A stretch of 15,733 nt of DNA from JAWVEV01 sp033856535 (lineage in GTDB: Bacteria; Actinomycetota; Thermoleophilia; Miltoncostaeales; Miltoncostaeaceae), in NCBI GenBank assembly GCA_033856535.1, contig JAWVEV010000153.1, positions 1 through 15,733 on the forward strand, read 5' to 3'. Shown here piece after piece: positions 1 to 6,991 of the stretch. Positions within the stretch are counted from its first letter, which is position 1; each line of letters opens with the position of its first letter. The notes beneath the pieces are model-generated. The model was not told the origin of the DNA. It did no database searches and saw nothing but the letters and a program-made list of their open reading frames with translations. The translations under genes were made by a program, and so were the position numbers.

Positions 1-1165
1 CGAACCCGATCAGCGCGCAGACCCGGTCCACCGCGGCGGCGTCCACGGCCGTCCCGGTCGGGAGGCAGAGGACGCGCCCGAGGAGCCGCTCGGTCACCGG
101 CAGGCGCTCGCCCGCATCGGGCCACAACGAGCGGTAGGGCTCCATGCGGTGGCAGCCCGGGAAGAAGTACCGCCGGGCGAGGACGTTCTCCGCGGTGAGC
201 AGGTCGCAGAGCGCGTCGCGCGACAGCCCGGCGGACGCCCGGTCCACCTCGATCACGACGTAGTGGTCGTTGGTCTCGCCGGCCGCCGGCGCCGCGCGCA
301 GCCGCACGCCGGGGACCGCCTCCAGGCCCCGCCGGTAGGCCGCCATGTTCCGGGCGTTCGCCTCCAGGAACCGGGGCAGCTCCTCCAGCGAGGCGAGCCC
401 CATGGCGGCGTGCGCCTCGGACATCTTGCCGTTGATGCCCGCCGAGACGACCTCGTCGGGGCCGGCGAAGCCGAAGTTGCGCATGAGCGCCAGCCGCTCG
501 GCCAACCCGTCGTCGTCGGTCGTCACCGCGCCGCCCTCGAACGCGTTCAGGACCTTGGTGGCGTGGAAGCTCAGCGCCTCCGCCTCGCCGAAGCCGCCGG
601 CCGGCCGGCCGCCCCGGCTCGACGCGACCGCGTGCGCCGCGTCGAAGGCGAGGCGCAGCCCGCGGGGGCGGGTGACGGCCTCGAGGCCCTCGACGTCGCA
701 GACGTGGCCCCACAGGTGGACGCCGAGCACGCCGCTGGTGTCCGGCCGGATGGCCGCCGCGACGCGCTCCGGGTCGAGCATCCAGGTCTCCGGGTCGACG
801 TCGCAGAAGACCGGCGTGACGCCCTGCCAGAGCAGCGCGTGCGCGGTGGCGACGAAGGTCAGCGCGGGCACGACGACGCTGCCGGTGAGCCCGAGCGCCC
901 GGATCATGAGCATCAGGCCCAGCGTGCCGCTGGAGGTCGTCACGGCGTGGCGCACCCCGTGCGCCTCGCGCAGCCGCGCCTCGAAGGCCTGGACCAGCGG
1001 CCCGTCGTTGGTCAGCCAGCGCCGCTCGAGCGCGCCGGCGATCAACGCGGTGACCCGCGCCGGGTCGGGGACGTTCGGCGCCCCGACGTGCGCCGGCCGC
1101 GTGAGCAGCGGCGGACCGCCGAACAGGGCGAGGTCCCCGACGGCCGCCTTCGCGGGTCCCCTCAT
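1..1165 (-). CDS. DegT/DnrJ/EryC1/StrS-family sugar aminotransferase (3' end cut by window edge)
   Basis: PLP-dependent aminotransferase of the family that aminates nucleotide-activated keto-sugars, normally with glutamate as donor, in the cytoplasm. I translated the minus strand from ATG at 1165 and found 388 uninterrupted codons to the window edge. The family is usually about 370-400 residues, so only a short C-terminal piece should be missing. Visible landmarks are a cofactor phosphate loop TTSSGT (about 76-81), FDAAHA (174-179) with Asp175 expected to contact the PLP ring nitrogen, and FHATKVLN (200-207) with Lys204 as the Schiff-base lysine, followed by EGGAV and MRNFGF. YFFPGCHRMEPYR near the C terminus matches the rfb/O-antigen branch as I remember it. 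The gene follows the sulfotransferase after 16 nt and has no clear Shine-Dalgarno. The substrate is probably a dTDP-keto-deoxysugar, but position and stereochemistry cannot be told from sequence. Family very sure, substrate unknown. Confidence 0.93.
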   Translation of the reverse strand, partial: MRGPAKAAVGDLALFGGPPLLTRPAHVGAPNVPDPARVTALIAGALERRWLTNDGPLVQAFEARLREAHGVRHAVTTSSGTLGLMLMIRALGLTGSVVVPALTFVATAHALLWQGVTPVFCDVDPETWMLDPERVAAAIRPDTSGVLGVHLWGHVCDVEGLEAVTRPRGLRLAFDAAHAVASSRGGRPAGGFGEAEALSFHATKVLNAFEGGAVTTDDDGLAERLALMRNFGFAGPDEVVSAGINGKMSEAHAAMGLASLEELPRFLEANARNMAAYRRGLEAVPGVRLRAAPAAGETNDHYVVIEVDRASAGLSRDALCDLLTAENVLARRYFFPGCHRMEPYRSLWPDAGERLPVTERLLGRVLCLPTGTAVDAAAVDRVCALIGF

Positions 1166-1181
1166 GGCGCCGCCGGTCGCG

Positions 1182-2486
1182 TCACACCCGGTATCCGAAC
1201 GCCCGCAAAGCGTCGCCGAACACGGTTTCGGACAGCCGCTGCAGCTCGGCCGGCAGATCGACCTTCCAGCGCCCGACCGATGCCTCCGGACCGCCGCTGG
1301 TCTGATGCTCGATCTGCCGCTCGCGCGCGCCCTGGGCCGCGCGCTCGAGCACGGTGGCGATGGTCGCGTCGTCGTTGGCCACCCCGAGGTGGCCGAACGT
1401 GGCGGCGAGCGTCTCGCGCGGCTCGAGGACCAGGTCCTCGTAGCGGACGACGGCGGCCTGGTCCCCCGCCTCGTCCCGCTGCCAGACGAGCCCGCGCACC
1501 GGGACGGCGAGCCGCCGGATGAAGTCCTCGTCGCTCTCCGCCTCGTGGTGGTCGAAGAGCGCCTTTCGCTGCTTCCTGCTGAAGGCGAGCATCGAGCAGG
1601 CCATGTCCCGGAAGTCGCGGACGAGGATGAGGTGGCGCGGTCGCTCGTACAGCTGGGTGAGCAGGTCCCACGCGACGGCGCTCGTGCCGTAGAAGCGCTC
1701 GGCGAAGAGGTGGGCCTCGGGGCGCCCCTGGCCGGCCGCCGACCTCGCGTAGAACGCATCGATCCGCTCGACGATCGACACGGCCAGCTCGTCGAGGTTG
1801 TCGCCTCCGAGCCAGGTGCGGATCCCGGAGCCGTCCCCGTCGCTGAGGGGGAGCGGCGTGCGCCCCTCGCCGATCCACCAGCGCTCGTCGCTCACCTCGG
1901 CGAGGAGCATCTGCTGGTAGCTCTTCGGCTCCGAGAGGGTGCGCAGGATCTCCAGCCAGTAGCTGGCGACCCGCGGCTCGTAGGTGAACGGCTCGTGCGT
2001 GACGATCTCCGGGTGCGCGCCCAGGACGTGGTTGAACCACGTCGAGCCCGACCTGCCGAGGTTGTTGATCATGATCGGCTGGAAGCGCGCGCCATCGGCC
2101 CGCGCCAGGCCGCGCCGCCGAATGCGCAGACGGCCGATGGTGGCGCGGGTGCCGTCCGCGAGGACCGCCTCGACGACGAGCTCGGCATCGAGCGGAAGCG
2201 TCGCGAGGCCGAAGGCGAGCGTGAACCCGCACGGGCCGGCGCCGGCGGCCTCGGGGACCTCCGCCCGCACGTCGGCCCGGTCGATGCTCGGCACGGTCTC
2301 GGCCAGGATCCGGCCGGCGCGGCGGACCGCGACGGAGACGGCCGGAGCCCCCCCGCCGATCACCCAGCCCTGCAGCTCCAGGGCGTGGGCGTCGCCCGTC
2401 TGCCCGGCCGGCGGGCTGTCGATGAACGCTCCGGTGATCGCGGGGGGGAAGCCCTGGATCACCTCGAGCACCTCAACCCGCGACAT
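1182..2486 (-). CDS. PAPS-dependent sulfotransferase with N-terminal accessory module
   Basis: 434 residues. Residues about 130-434 form a sulfotransferase domain that should transfer sulfate from PAPS to a hydroxyl, most likely on a glycan. The PAPS 5'-phosphosulfate loop is GRSGSTWF (144-151), preceded by a hydrophobic strand. The 3'-phosphate motif is LVRDFRDMACSM (288-299) with Arg290 and Ser298. RYEDL (348-352) and GRWK (405-408) are also typical. Residues 1-125 are not part of the catalytic fold. They carry the module also seen in three glycosyltransferases here: FID-P at 21-25, GWVIG at 40-44, Asp72 and GF at 87-88. There is no signal peptide or membrane segment, so it should be cytoplasmic. 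The ATG start has GGAG 6 nt upstream. The gap to the preceding gene, 43 nt, is the largest in the operon. The acceptor is unknown, and heparan- or Stf0-like subclasses cannot be separated by eye. Confidence 0.9.
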   Translation of the reverse strand: MSRVEVLEVIQGFPPAITGAFIDSPPAGQTGDAHALELQGWVIGGGAPAVSVAVRRAGRILAETVPSIDRADVRAEVPEAAGAGPCGFTLAFGLATLPLDAELVVEAVLADGTRATIGRLRIRRRGLARADGARFQPIMINNLGRSGSTWFNHVLGAHPEIVTHEPFTYEPRVASYWLEILRTLSEPKSYQQMLLAEVSDERWWIGEGRTPLPLSDGDGSGIRTWLGGDNLDELAVSIVERIDAFYARSAAGQGRPEAHLFAERFYGTSAVAWDLLTQLYERPRHLILVRDFRDMACSMLAFSRKQRKALFDHHEAESDEDFIRRLAVPVRGLVWQRDEAGDQAAVVRYEDLVLEPRETLAATFGHLGVANDDATIATVLERAAQGARERQIEHQTSGGPEASVGRWKVDLPAELQRLSETVFGDALRAFGYRV

Positions 2487-2492
2487 GCCCGG

Positions 2493-2496
2493 CTCC
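2493..2496 (-). promoter_or_regulatory. Ribosome binding site of the sulfotransferase gene
   Basis: GGAG on the minus strand, 6 nt before the ATG at 2486. It lies in the only sizeable intergenic gap (2487-2529), so this gene may start translation independently of its upstream neighbour. Confidence 0.55.
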
Positions 2497-2529
2497 GATC
2501 GACGCGGCCGGCTGGATCGACGTCTTCAC

Positions 2530-3567
2530 TCAGAATCCCTTCTCGGTGACAACGGCGGCCGGCTCCCCGGCCTCCACGGCGTGATACGGCGGGAAGAACC
2601 CGCCCCGCCCGCCCGGATCCGCGCCGGCCAGCGCGCACAGCCGGCGGTGCTCCTCGACGCGGAAGACCTGTCGCAGCGACTCCAGCGGGAGCCTGCGGGC
2701 GCCGAAGCGGCGCTTGAACTCGGCCAGCGCGTCGCCCTCGCGCACGCCGCCGCCCAGGTTGATCACGGGGACGCCGGCCTCGCGCATGCGCTCGACGGCG
2801 TACCAGATCAGGGCGACCGAATGGTGCTCCCCGCCGGGGACCGAGACGTTGAAGACGAAGTCGCCGGCGTGGGGGGTGGCGGCGAAGAGCGAGGCCGCCT
2901 CCAGCCGGTCGCCGTCGCCGGCGCCGACGAGGAAGGCGCCGGGCATCGCGCAGAGCCGCTCGAGGCCGGCGGCGTCCATCCGGTAGGCCGGGCCGGCCTC
3001 CCGCCGGGCCATGAAGCCCGGGTACTCGCGCACCAGGAAGTCGGTCAGCGGCGCGCGGTCGGTGACCAGCCGCTCCCGAAGCGCCGGCCAGCCGCGCAGC
3101 TGGCGGCGGCGGTTGGTGGAGAGGCCGGCCCAGAGGCGCTCCTCGCCGACGGTGAGGTCGAGCGCGAAGACGCTGTTCCGGCGATGGCGCTCGGACGCCG
3201 GAAAGCTGGTGAGATCGCCCAGCAGCGGGTTCTGGGCGACGTAGGCGCAGACCCAGCCGCGCTCCTCGGCGAGGCCGCGCCAGCGGGCGGCCAGGTCCGG
3301 CACGCCCCCGGCCGTCGCGAACCCCGACATCCCATAGGGCGTCACCGCGTCCGGCTCGCCCGCGAAGCGCCGCTCCGCGATCGGGCAGAGCGCCCGTCCG
3401 CCCGGCGCGTCGATCGCGATCAGCTCGACCGCCCGCCCGGTGGCGGCGGCCATCGCCTCGCAGTACGCCCGCGTGTGCGCGATGCCGTGCGGCACGCCCC
3501 GCAGGGCGGCGTCCCAACCGGCGCCCGCGTCGAGCGCGATGGCGCGCGCGGGGCTAACGGCGGACAC
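2530..3567 (-). CDS. GNAT/FemAB-fold acyltransferase-like protein
   Basis: 345 residues, soluble, with no signal peptide. It resembles the double-GNAT proteins grouped with FemAB or Acetyltransf_6/CelD-type families. HRRNSVFALDL (128-138), a basic STNRRRQLR stretch (150-158), and a C-terminal INLGGG...GDALAEFKRRFGA segment (269-290) correspond to the conserved end of that fold. Members transfer acyl or aminoacyl groups and are frequent in exopolysaccharide loci. In this operon, beside a sugar aminotransferase and a DesVI-like methyltransferase, acylation of an amino sugar is a reasonable inference, but donor and acceptor are not visible. The start is GTG at 3567, inside the 3' end of the upstream methyltransferase gene (14-nt overlap), without a clear Shine-Dalgarno. 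That suggests translational coupling. A downstream start would cut into the first conserved helix. Fold fairly sure, reaction unsure. Confidence 0.82.
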   Translation of the reverse strand: MSAVSPARAIALDAGAGWDAALRGVPHGIAHTRAYCEAMAAATGRAVELIAIDAPGGRALCPIAERRFAGEPDAVTPYGMSGFATAGGVPDLAARWRGLAEERGWVCAYVAQNPLLGDLTSFPASERHRRNSVFALDLTVGEERLWAGLSTNRRRQLRGWPALRERLVTDRAPLTDFLVREYPGFMARREAGPAYRMDAAGLERLCAMPGAFLVGAGDGDRLEAASLFAATPHAGDFVFNVSVPGGEHHSVALIWYAVERMREAGVPVINLGGGVREGDALAEFKRRFGARRLPLESLRQVFRVEEHRRLCALAGADPGGRGGFFPPYHAVEAGEPAAVVTEKGF

Positions 3568-4252
3568 CGAGGTACAGGCCGCGGTCGAAGAGGCCCTCCG
3601 GGTCGTGACGGGCCTCGAGCCCGGCCGCCCGCAGGGCGCCGAGGTGCTCCTCGTGCGTGAAGAGCCCGAGCTCGTGGCGCTCCTCGAAGCGCTCCACGCC
3701 GGCCGGCGTGCCCACCATGTAGTGGATGTCGAGGACCGAGAGCAGGTCCTCCCGCCGGCTGGTGTACATCCAGGCGATCTTCAGGTCCGGCCGATCGACG
3801 TGGTTCGCCGTGATGGTGTCGGCCCAGAACGCCTCCGGCGTGAACCAGGGCTCCAGGAGCAGCAGGCCGCCGGGCCGCAGGTGCTCGGCCATCCGCGCCA
3901 CCGCGCGCGCCATCGCCGGCGCGGTGCCCACGTAGGCGATCGCGCTGAAGAGGCAGGTGACCACGTCGAACGCACGGGGGAGGCGGAAGTCGGTCATGTC
4001 CGCCACGTGGACCGGGACGCCGGGCAGGCGCTCCCGCGCCCGGGCGACCATGCCCGGGTCCAGGTCGAGGCCCTCGACGTCGTAGCGCTCGCGCAGGTGC
4101 TCCAGGTGCCGGCCGGTGCCGCAGCCGACGTCGAGCAGCCGGCACGCGCCGGGCGCGTGCGCGGCGATCAGCTCCTCCACGCGGGCGCTCGCCGCCGCGT
4201 AGTCCTTCATGTCATAGAGGGCGTCGTAGTACGCCGTGGACCGGGTGAACAC
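3554..4252 (-). CDS. Class I SAM-dependent methyltransferase, DesVI/TylM1-like
   Basis: 232 residues, the usual size for stand-alone sugar N-methyltransferases. SAM-binding motif I is DVGCGTGRH (41-49), with acidic residue Asp63 after strand 2 (GLDLD) and DMTDFRL (85-91) as the next motif. AEHLRPGG (122-129) and EPWFTPEAF (134-142) follow. The N-terminal YYDALY-KDY pattern, the EPW-F-PE-F segment and the GRGLF/Y-L-GV end match what I remember of DesVI and TylM1, which make the N,N-dimethylamino group of desosamine and mycaminose. The GTG start at 4252 keeps the conserved YYDALY region. The next ATG, at residue 15, would remove it. The gene begins 4 nt after the stop of the GT2 gene and overlaps the acyltransferase gene by 14 nt. 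Methyltransferase certain. Amino-sugar N-methylation is an inference from resemblance and from the sugar aminotransferase in the operon. O-methylation remains possible. Confidence 0.9.
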   Translation of the reverse strand: MFTRSTAYYDALYDMKDYAAASARVEELIAAHAPGACRLLDVGCGTGRHLEHLRERYDVEGLDLDPGMVARARERLPGVPVHVADMTDFRLPRAFDVVTCLFSAIAYVGTAPAMARAVARMAEHLRPGGLLLLEPWFTPEAFWADTITANHVDRPDLKIAWMYTSRREDLLSVLDIHYMVGTPAGVERFEERHELGLFTHEEHLGALRAAGLEARHDPEGLFDRGLYLGVRR

Positions 4253-4256
4253 GCGG

Positions 4257-5801
4257 CTACCGTCCGCTCGGCGCCGGCTCGCGCAGGCGGATCTCGCCGA
4301 GGGGGACGAGCGAGCCGTCCTCGAGCTCCGCCGTGACGCGGACCTCCGGCTCCTCGGTCGGATCGAGGGAGAGCCACCCCCGGAACCCGGCCTCGGCGGC
4401 GCCCGGCCGCTCGGGGAAGGCCTCCGCGACGTCCGGGCGCGCGAGACCAAGGCTCGCCTCGCACGTCCGATCACCCGCCTGCAGGAGCACCCGCACCACC
4501 CGTCGCTCCCGGCCCAGCGCCCAGCCGGCGACCGAGACGCCGGCGCCGTCGACGGCCTCGGCGGGCCGGGGCAGATCGATGTGGCCGTCCGCACCGCCCT
4601 CGCCGGCCGTGCGGACGTCGGCGATGCGGACGGCCGACGCGCCGAGCGTCGGAAGCCGGCGGATCGTGCACGCGGCGTCGCGCCATGCGAGCGGGAAGGC
4701 CGCGAGGTGCGCGACGAGGTCGTCCCACCCCTCCACCTGCAGGCTGGCGGACGCGGGCACGACCACGTGCACGTCGGCGGTCCGAGCGGCGGCCGTCTGC
4801 GGCCGCCAATGCGGGGTCGCCTCGACCGCCGCGGCCGGACGCCGGAGCTCGTGGAGCCGCTCGATCGCCTCGTCGGCGCGGACGCCGAGCGGATGCACCG
4901 AGCGGCCGTTGAGATACCAGGGAAGGCCCGGCGGAAGGCCGACCACGGCGACGGGGCGCCCGAACGGCACGCCCGCCCGCTCCACCGCCAGCTGCACCCT
5001 GCAGCGGTCGGCGCCCGCGCGCAGCAGGGCGCCGTGGCGCGTCCCGAAGTGCGGCTCGAGCGACTCGTACACCATGAGCTCGTCCAGCAGCTGGTCCTCG
5101 CGCCCGCTGCCCGACCACAGCCCTCCGGCGTGGACGCGGTAGACGCAGGTCAGGCCCGGGACCAGCCCGGCCGGCCCGCGGCGCAGCGCGAACAGCCAGG
5201 TGATCCAGTCCGTGAACGGCGACTCCCAGAGGTCGGCGGGGATCTCCTCGGGACGCATCCGCCGCATCACGACCGAAGAGGCCGGGATCGGGTTGCCGGC
5301 CAGCAGGTCCTCGAGGGTCAGGAGATCCTTGCCCAGATCGGGCAGCGCGGGCCGGGGCGCGGCGCCGTCCTCCGACACCACCGTGCCGTCGTGAAAGCAG
5401 AGACCGAACGCGGGGTTCGCGTCCAGGAAGGCGGACTGGCGGGCGAGCTTGTCCGGCGAGACCCAGTGGTCGTCGCCATCGCACATCGCGACGTGCTCGC
5501 CCCGTACCGCGCCGAGCGTCGCGGCGTACATGGCGTTCGCGCCGACGTTCCGCTCCGGCAGCACCAGGCGCACGACGCCGGGGTGACGCTCGCGGTACCC
5601 GCGCACGATCTCGCGCGTTCGATCGGGTGAGCAGTCCTCGCCCACGACGACCTCGATCGGGAACGGCGCACGCTGAGCCAGGATCGCGTCGAGCGCCTGG
5701 GCGACGTAGCGCTCGTGCCGGTAGGTGGTGAGCAGCACGCTGACCTTGGGGGCCGGCAGGCGCGGGTCCGGCGGGTCGATGTGGATCCGGGCGCCGCTCA
5801 C
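4257..5801 (-). CDS. GT2 glycosyltransferase with C-terminal accessory module
   Basis: 514 residues in three parts. Residues 18-240 are a GT-A fold family 2 glycosyltransferase: VSVLLTTYRHERYV (20-33), VVVGEDCSPDRT (51-62), and CDGDD (107-111) as the DxD metal and nucleotide-sugar site, followed by KLARQSAFLD. Residues about 280-390 are a segment I cannot assign. It holds a hydrophobic VAVVGLPPGLPWYLNG strand-turn and VHVVVPASASLQVEGW. Residues about 393-508 are the shared module: GHIDLP at 406-411, GWALG at 426-430, RPD at 455-457, GF at 472-473 and VPL at 499-501. It probably transfers a sugar from a nucleotide donor during glycan assembly in the cytoplasm. The start is GTG at 5801, whose GTGA overlaps the upstream stop, with GGAG 8 nt before it. 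The frame is open further upstream, but that region encodes the propeller gene in another frame. Donor and acceptor unknown. Confidence 0.9.
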   Translation of the reverse strand: MSGARIHIDPPDPRLPAPKVSVLLTTYRHERYVAQALDAILAQRAPFPIEVVVGEDCSPDRTREIVRGYRERHPGVVRLVLPERNVGANAMYAATLGAVRGEHVAMCDGDDHWVSPDKLARQSAFLDANPAFGLCFHDGTVVSEDGAAPRPALPDLGKDLLTLEDLLAGNPIPASSVVMRRMRPEEIPADLWESPFTDWITWLFALRRGPAGLVPGLTCVYRVHAGGLWSGSGREDQLLDELMVYESLEPHFGTRHGALLRAGADRCRVQLAVERAGVPFGRPVAVVGLPPGLPWYLNGRSVHPLGVRADEAIERLHELRRPAAAVEATPHWRPQTAAARTADVHVVVPASASLQVEGWDDLVAHLAAFPLAWRDAACTIRRLPTLGASAVRIADVRTAGEGGADGHIDLPRPAEAVDGAGVSVAGWALGRERRVVRVLLQAGDRTCEASLGLARPDVAEAFPERPGAAEAGFRGWLSLDPTEEPEVRVTAELEDGSLVPLGEIRLREPAPSGR

Positions 5802-6991
5802 CGCGAGATCTCCACCGGCACCCGCACCAGGTCCCGGTCCGAGCTCAGCTCGCACCCGTCGACGGTGAACCGGGTGAAGAAGAGGAAGGCGCGCCGCCCG
5901 GTGGTGTCGAAGCTCCGGCTCGGGCTCGCGGGGTCGATCAGCGAGGGGTAGAGGATCGGCGGCGCGTCGCCGCAGCGGAACGTCGCCGGACGCTCGGCCC
6001 TCATCAGCAGGCGGCGCGGGCTCCAGTGGATCAGGTCGTCCGAGACGGAGTACCACACGCCCCACCGCGGGCGGGCCTCCGCGTCGGGCGCGGGATCGGC
6101 CGCCATGCCGACCAGGAGCCAGCGGTCCAGCAGGGTGTTGAAGGTCAGGCTCTCGTCCATGCTCTGGATCTCGCGGCCGGCAACCGGCGCGCAGACGTGC
6201 TCGGCGGGGTCGACGTCCTCCGCGTAGGGGTCGGCGAAGCGGACCGAGAACCCCTCGCCGTCCCAGGCCCGCCAGGAGCCCGGGTCCTCGAGGTCGTCGG
6301 CACGCATGACGCAGGTCCCGCCCCGCTGGGCGCCCCGCGCCCCGGCCTGCAGCAGCGAGTAGAGGCGGCCGTCGTCGGGGCTCCGCACGATGTTGCTCGG
6401 CGAGAACAGGCCCGACGGCCCCGAGCCGGCCGCGTACCGGTAGGGGATCGCGGCGACCAGGTGGTGCGGCGGCGGCTCCTGGTGCGCGTAGGTGTCGCCC
6501 CCGTCGCGAGACACGGCGGACGTGACGGCGTTGTACCAGCAGGGCTCGTACGCGTCCTGCGGGCAGCGCCCCGGATGGCGGTGGCCCTGAAACTCGTCGT
6601 GGAGCAGCGCGTGCACCGTCCGGCCATCCTCGGTGCGGACCGCCGCGATCCACTGGCGGTCGTCGTAGGCCGAGGGTCGCGGATCCTCGTCCGATCGCAG
6701 CACCGGCCGGCAGTCGACGCGGAGGTGGCCGAGGCTCGGACCGATCATCCGCCGGTTGACGTCATGGGCCGTGATCAGCTGCACCCGGCCGCGGGCATCG
6801 CGGAACGCCCGGGCCGGGAGGTCGGGGTAGTGCTCGGGCGAGCAGGCATCCCGGCTCCAGTCGAAGACGACCTCAGGCGGGCCGGCGACGCGCAGCGTGG
6901 GCAGTCGCTCCCGCGCGAGGGGATCGAAGATCAGGTAGAGCGCGATGACGAGCAGCGCGAGGCTCAGGAGGAGCGCGAGGCTAAGGCGCAA
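5798..6991 (-). CDS. Membrane-anchored beta-propeller-like protein (sialidase/GH43-like fold), probably extracytoplasmic
   Basis: 397 residues. Residues 3-22 are a run of Leu, Ala, Ile and Val with one Arg before it: an uncleaved signal anchor or a signal peptide. The rest looks like a beta-propeller. SRDGGDTY (161-168) is a perfect Asp-box (S-x-D-x-G-x-T-aromatic) of the sialidase/BNR type, and YSVSDDLIHWSPRR (314-327), LYPSLID (347-353) and FFTRF (371-375) recall blade motifs of GH32/GH43-like folds. Eight cysteines (50, 94, 143, 151, 227, 267, 340, 380) would suit disulfides outside the cytoplasm. I do not recognise a catalytic triad and do not claim hydrolase activity. Glycan binding, trimming or lyase-like roles are possible. 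The start is TTG at 6991, supported by AGGAGG exactly 6 nt upstream. No ATG occurs before residue 82, which would lose the anchor. It overlaps the upstream gene by 11 nt and is the only product here that looks exported. Confidence 0.8.
   Translation of the reverse strand: MRLSLALLLSLALLVIALYLIFDPLARERLPTLRVAGPPEVVFDWSRDACSPEHYPDLPARAFRDARGRVQLITAHDVNRRMIGPSLGHLRVDCRPVLRSDEDPRPSAYDDRQWIAAVRTEDGRTVHALLHDEFQGHRHPGRCPQDAYEPCWYNAVTSAVSRDGGDTYAHQEPPPHHLVAAIPYRYAAGSGPSGLFSPSNIVRSPDDGRLYSLLQAGARGAQRGGTCVMRADDLEDPGSWRAWDGEGFSVRFADPYAEDVDPAEHVCAPVAGREIQSMDESLTFNTLLDRWLLVGMAADPAPDAEARPRWGVWYSVSDDLIHWSPRRLLMRAERPATFRCGDAPPILYPSLIDPASPSRSFDTTGRRAFLFFTRFTVDGCELSSDRDLVRVPVEISR

Noticed and set aside
2497..2522. 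Two copies of GATCGACG 18 bp apart in the 43-nt gap before the sulfotransferase gene
   Set aside because: They partly surround the ribosome site and could be an operator, but an 8-bp repeat of common high-GC words is weak and there is no regulator gene in view.
345..2549. 734-codon open frame on the plus strand
   Set aside because: It lies antisense to the aminotransferase and sulfotransferase genes, both of which have complete conserved motifs. Its translation is low-complexity Arg/Ala/Pro-rich, typical of shadow frames in high-GC DNA. The same holds for long plus-strand frames at 149-1522, 1984-3660, 4236-5630, 6945-8264, 8072-9841, 9132-10946, 11422-12798 and 12419-13696.
3554..3567. Overlaps of 11-14 nt between genes as signs of frameshift or gene fusion
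   Set aside because: Each partner keeps complete family-typical ends (such as GLYLGVRR here), so these are ordinary tight operon junctions. The same applies at 6981-6991 and 10745-10757.
1..4252. Antibiotic (macrolide-type) gene cluster, suggested by the DesVI-like methyltransferase
   Set aside because: No polyketide or peptide synthetase, and the many GT2/GT4 enzymes fit a polysaccharide better.
5802..6653. 284-codon N-terminal extension of the C-terminally fused GT2
   Set aside because: The frame is open but Arg/Pro/Gly-rich without domain character, and it overlaps the propeller gene, which has a signal anchor and family-like motifs. The GTG at 5801 forms a GTGA junction with a good ribosome site.
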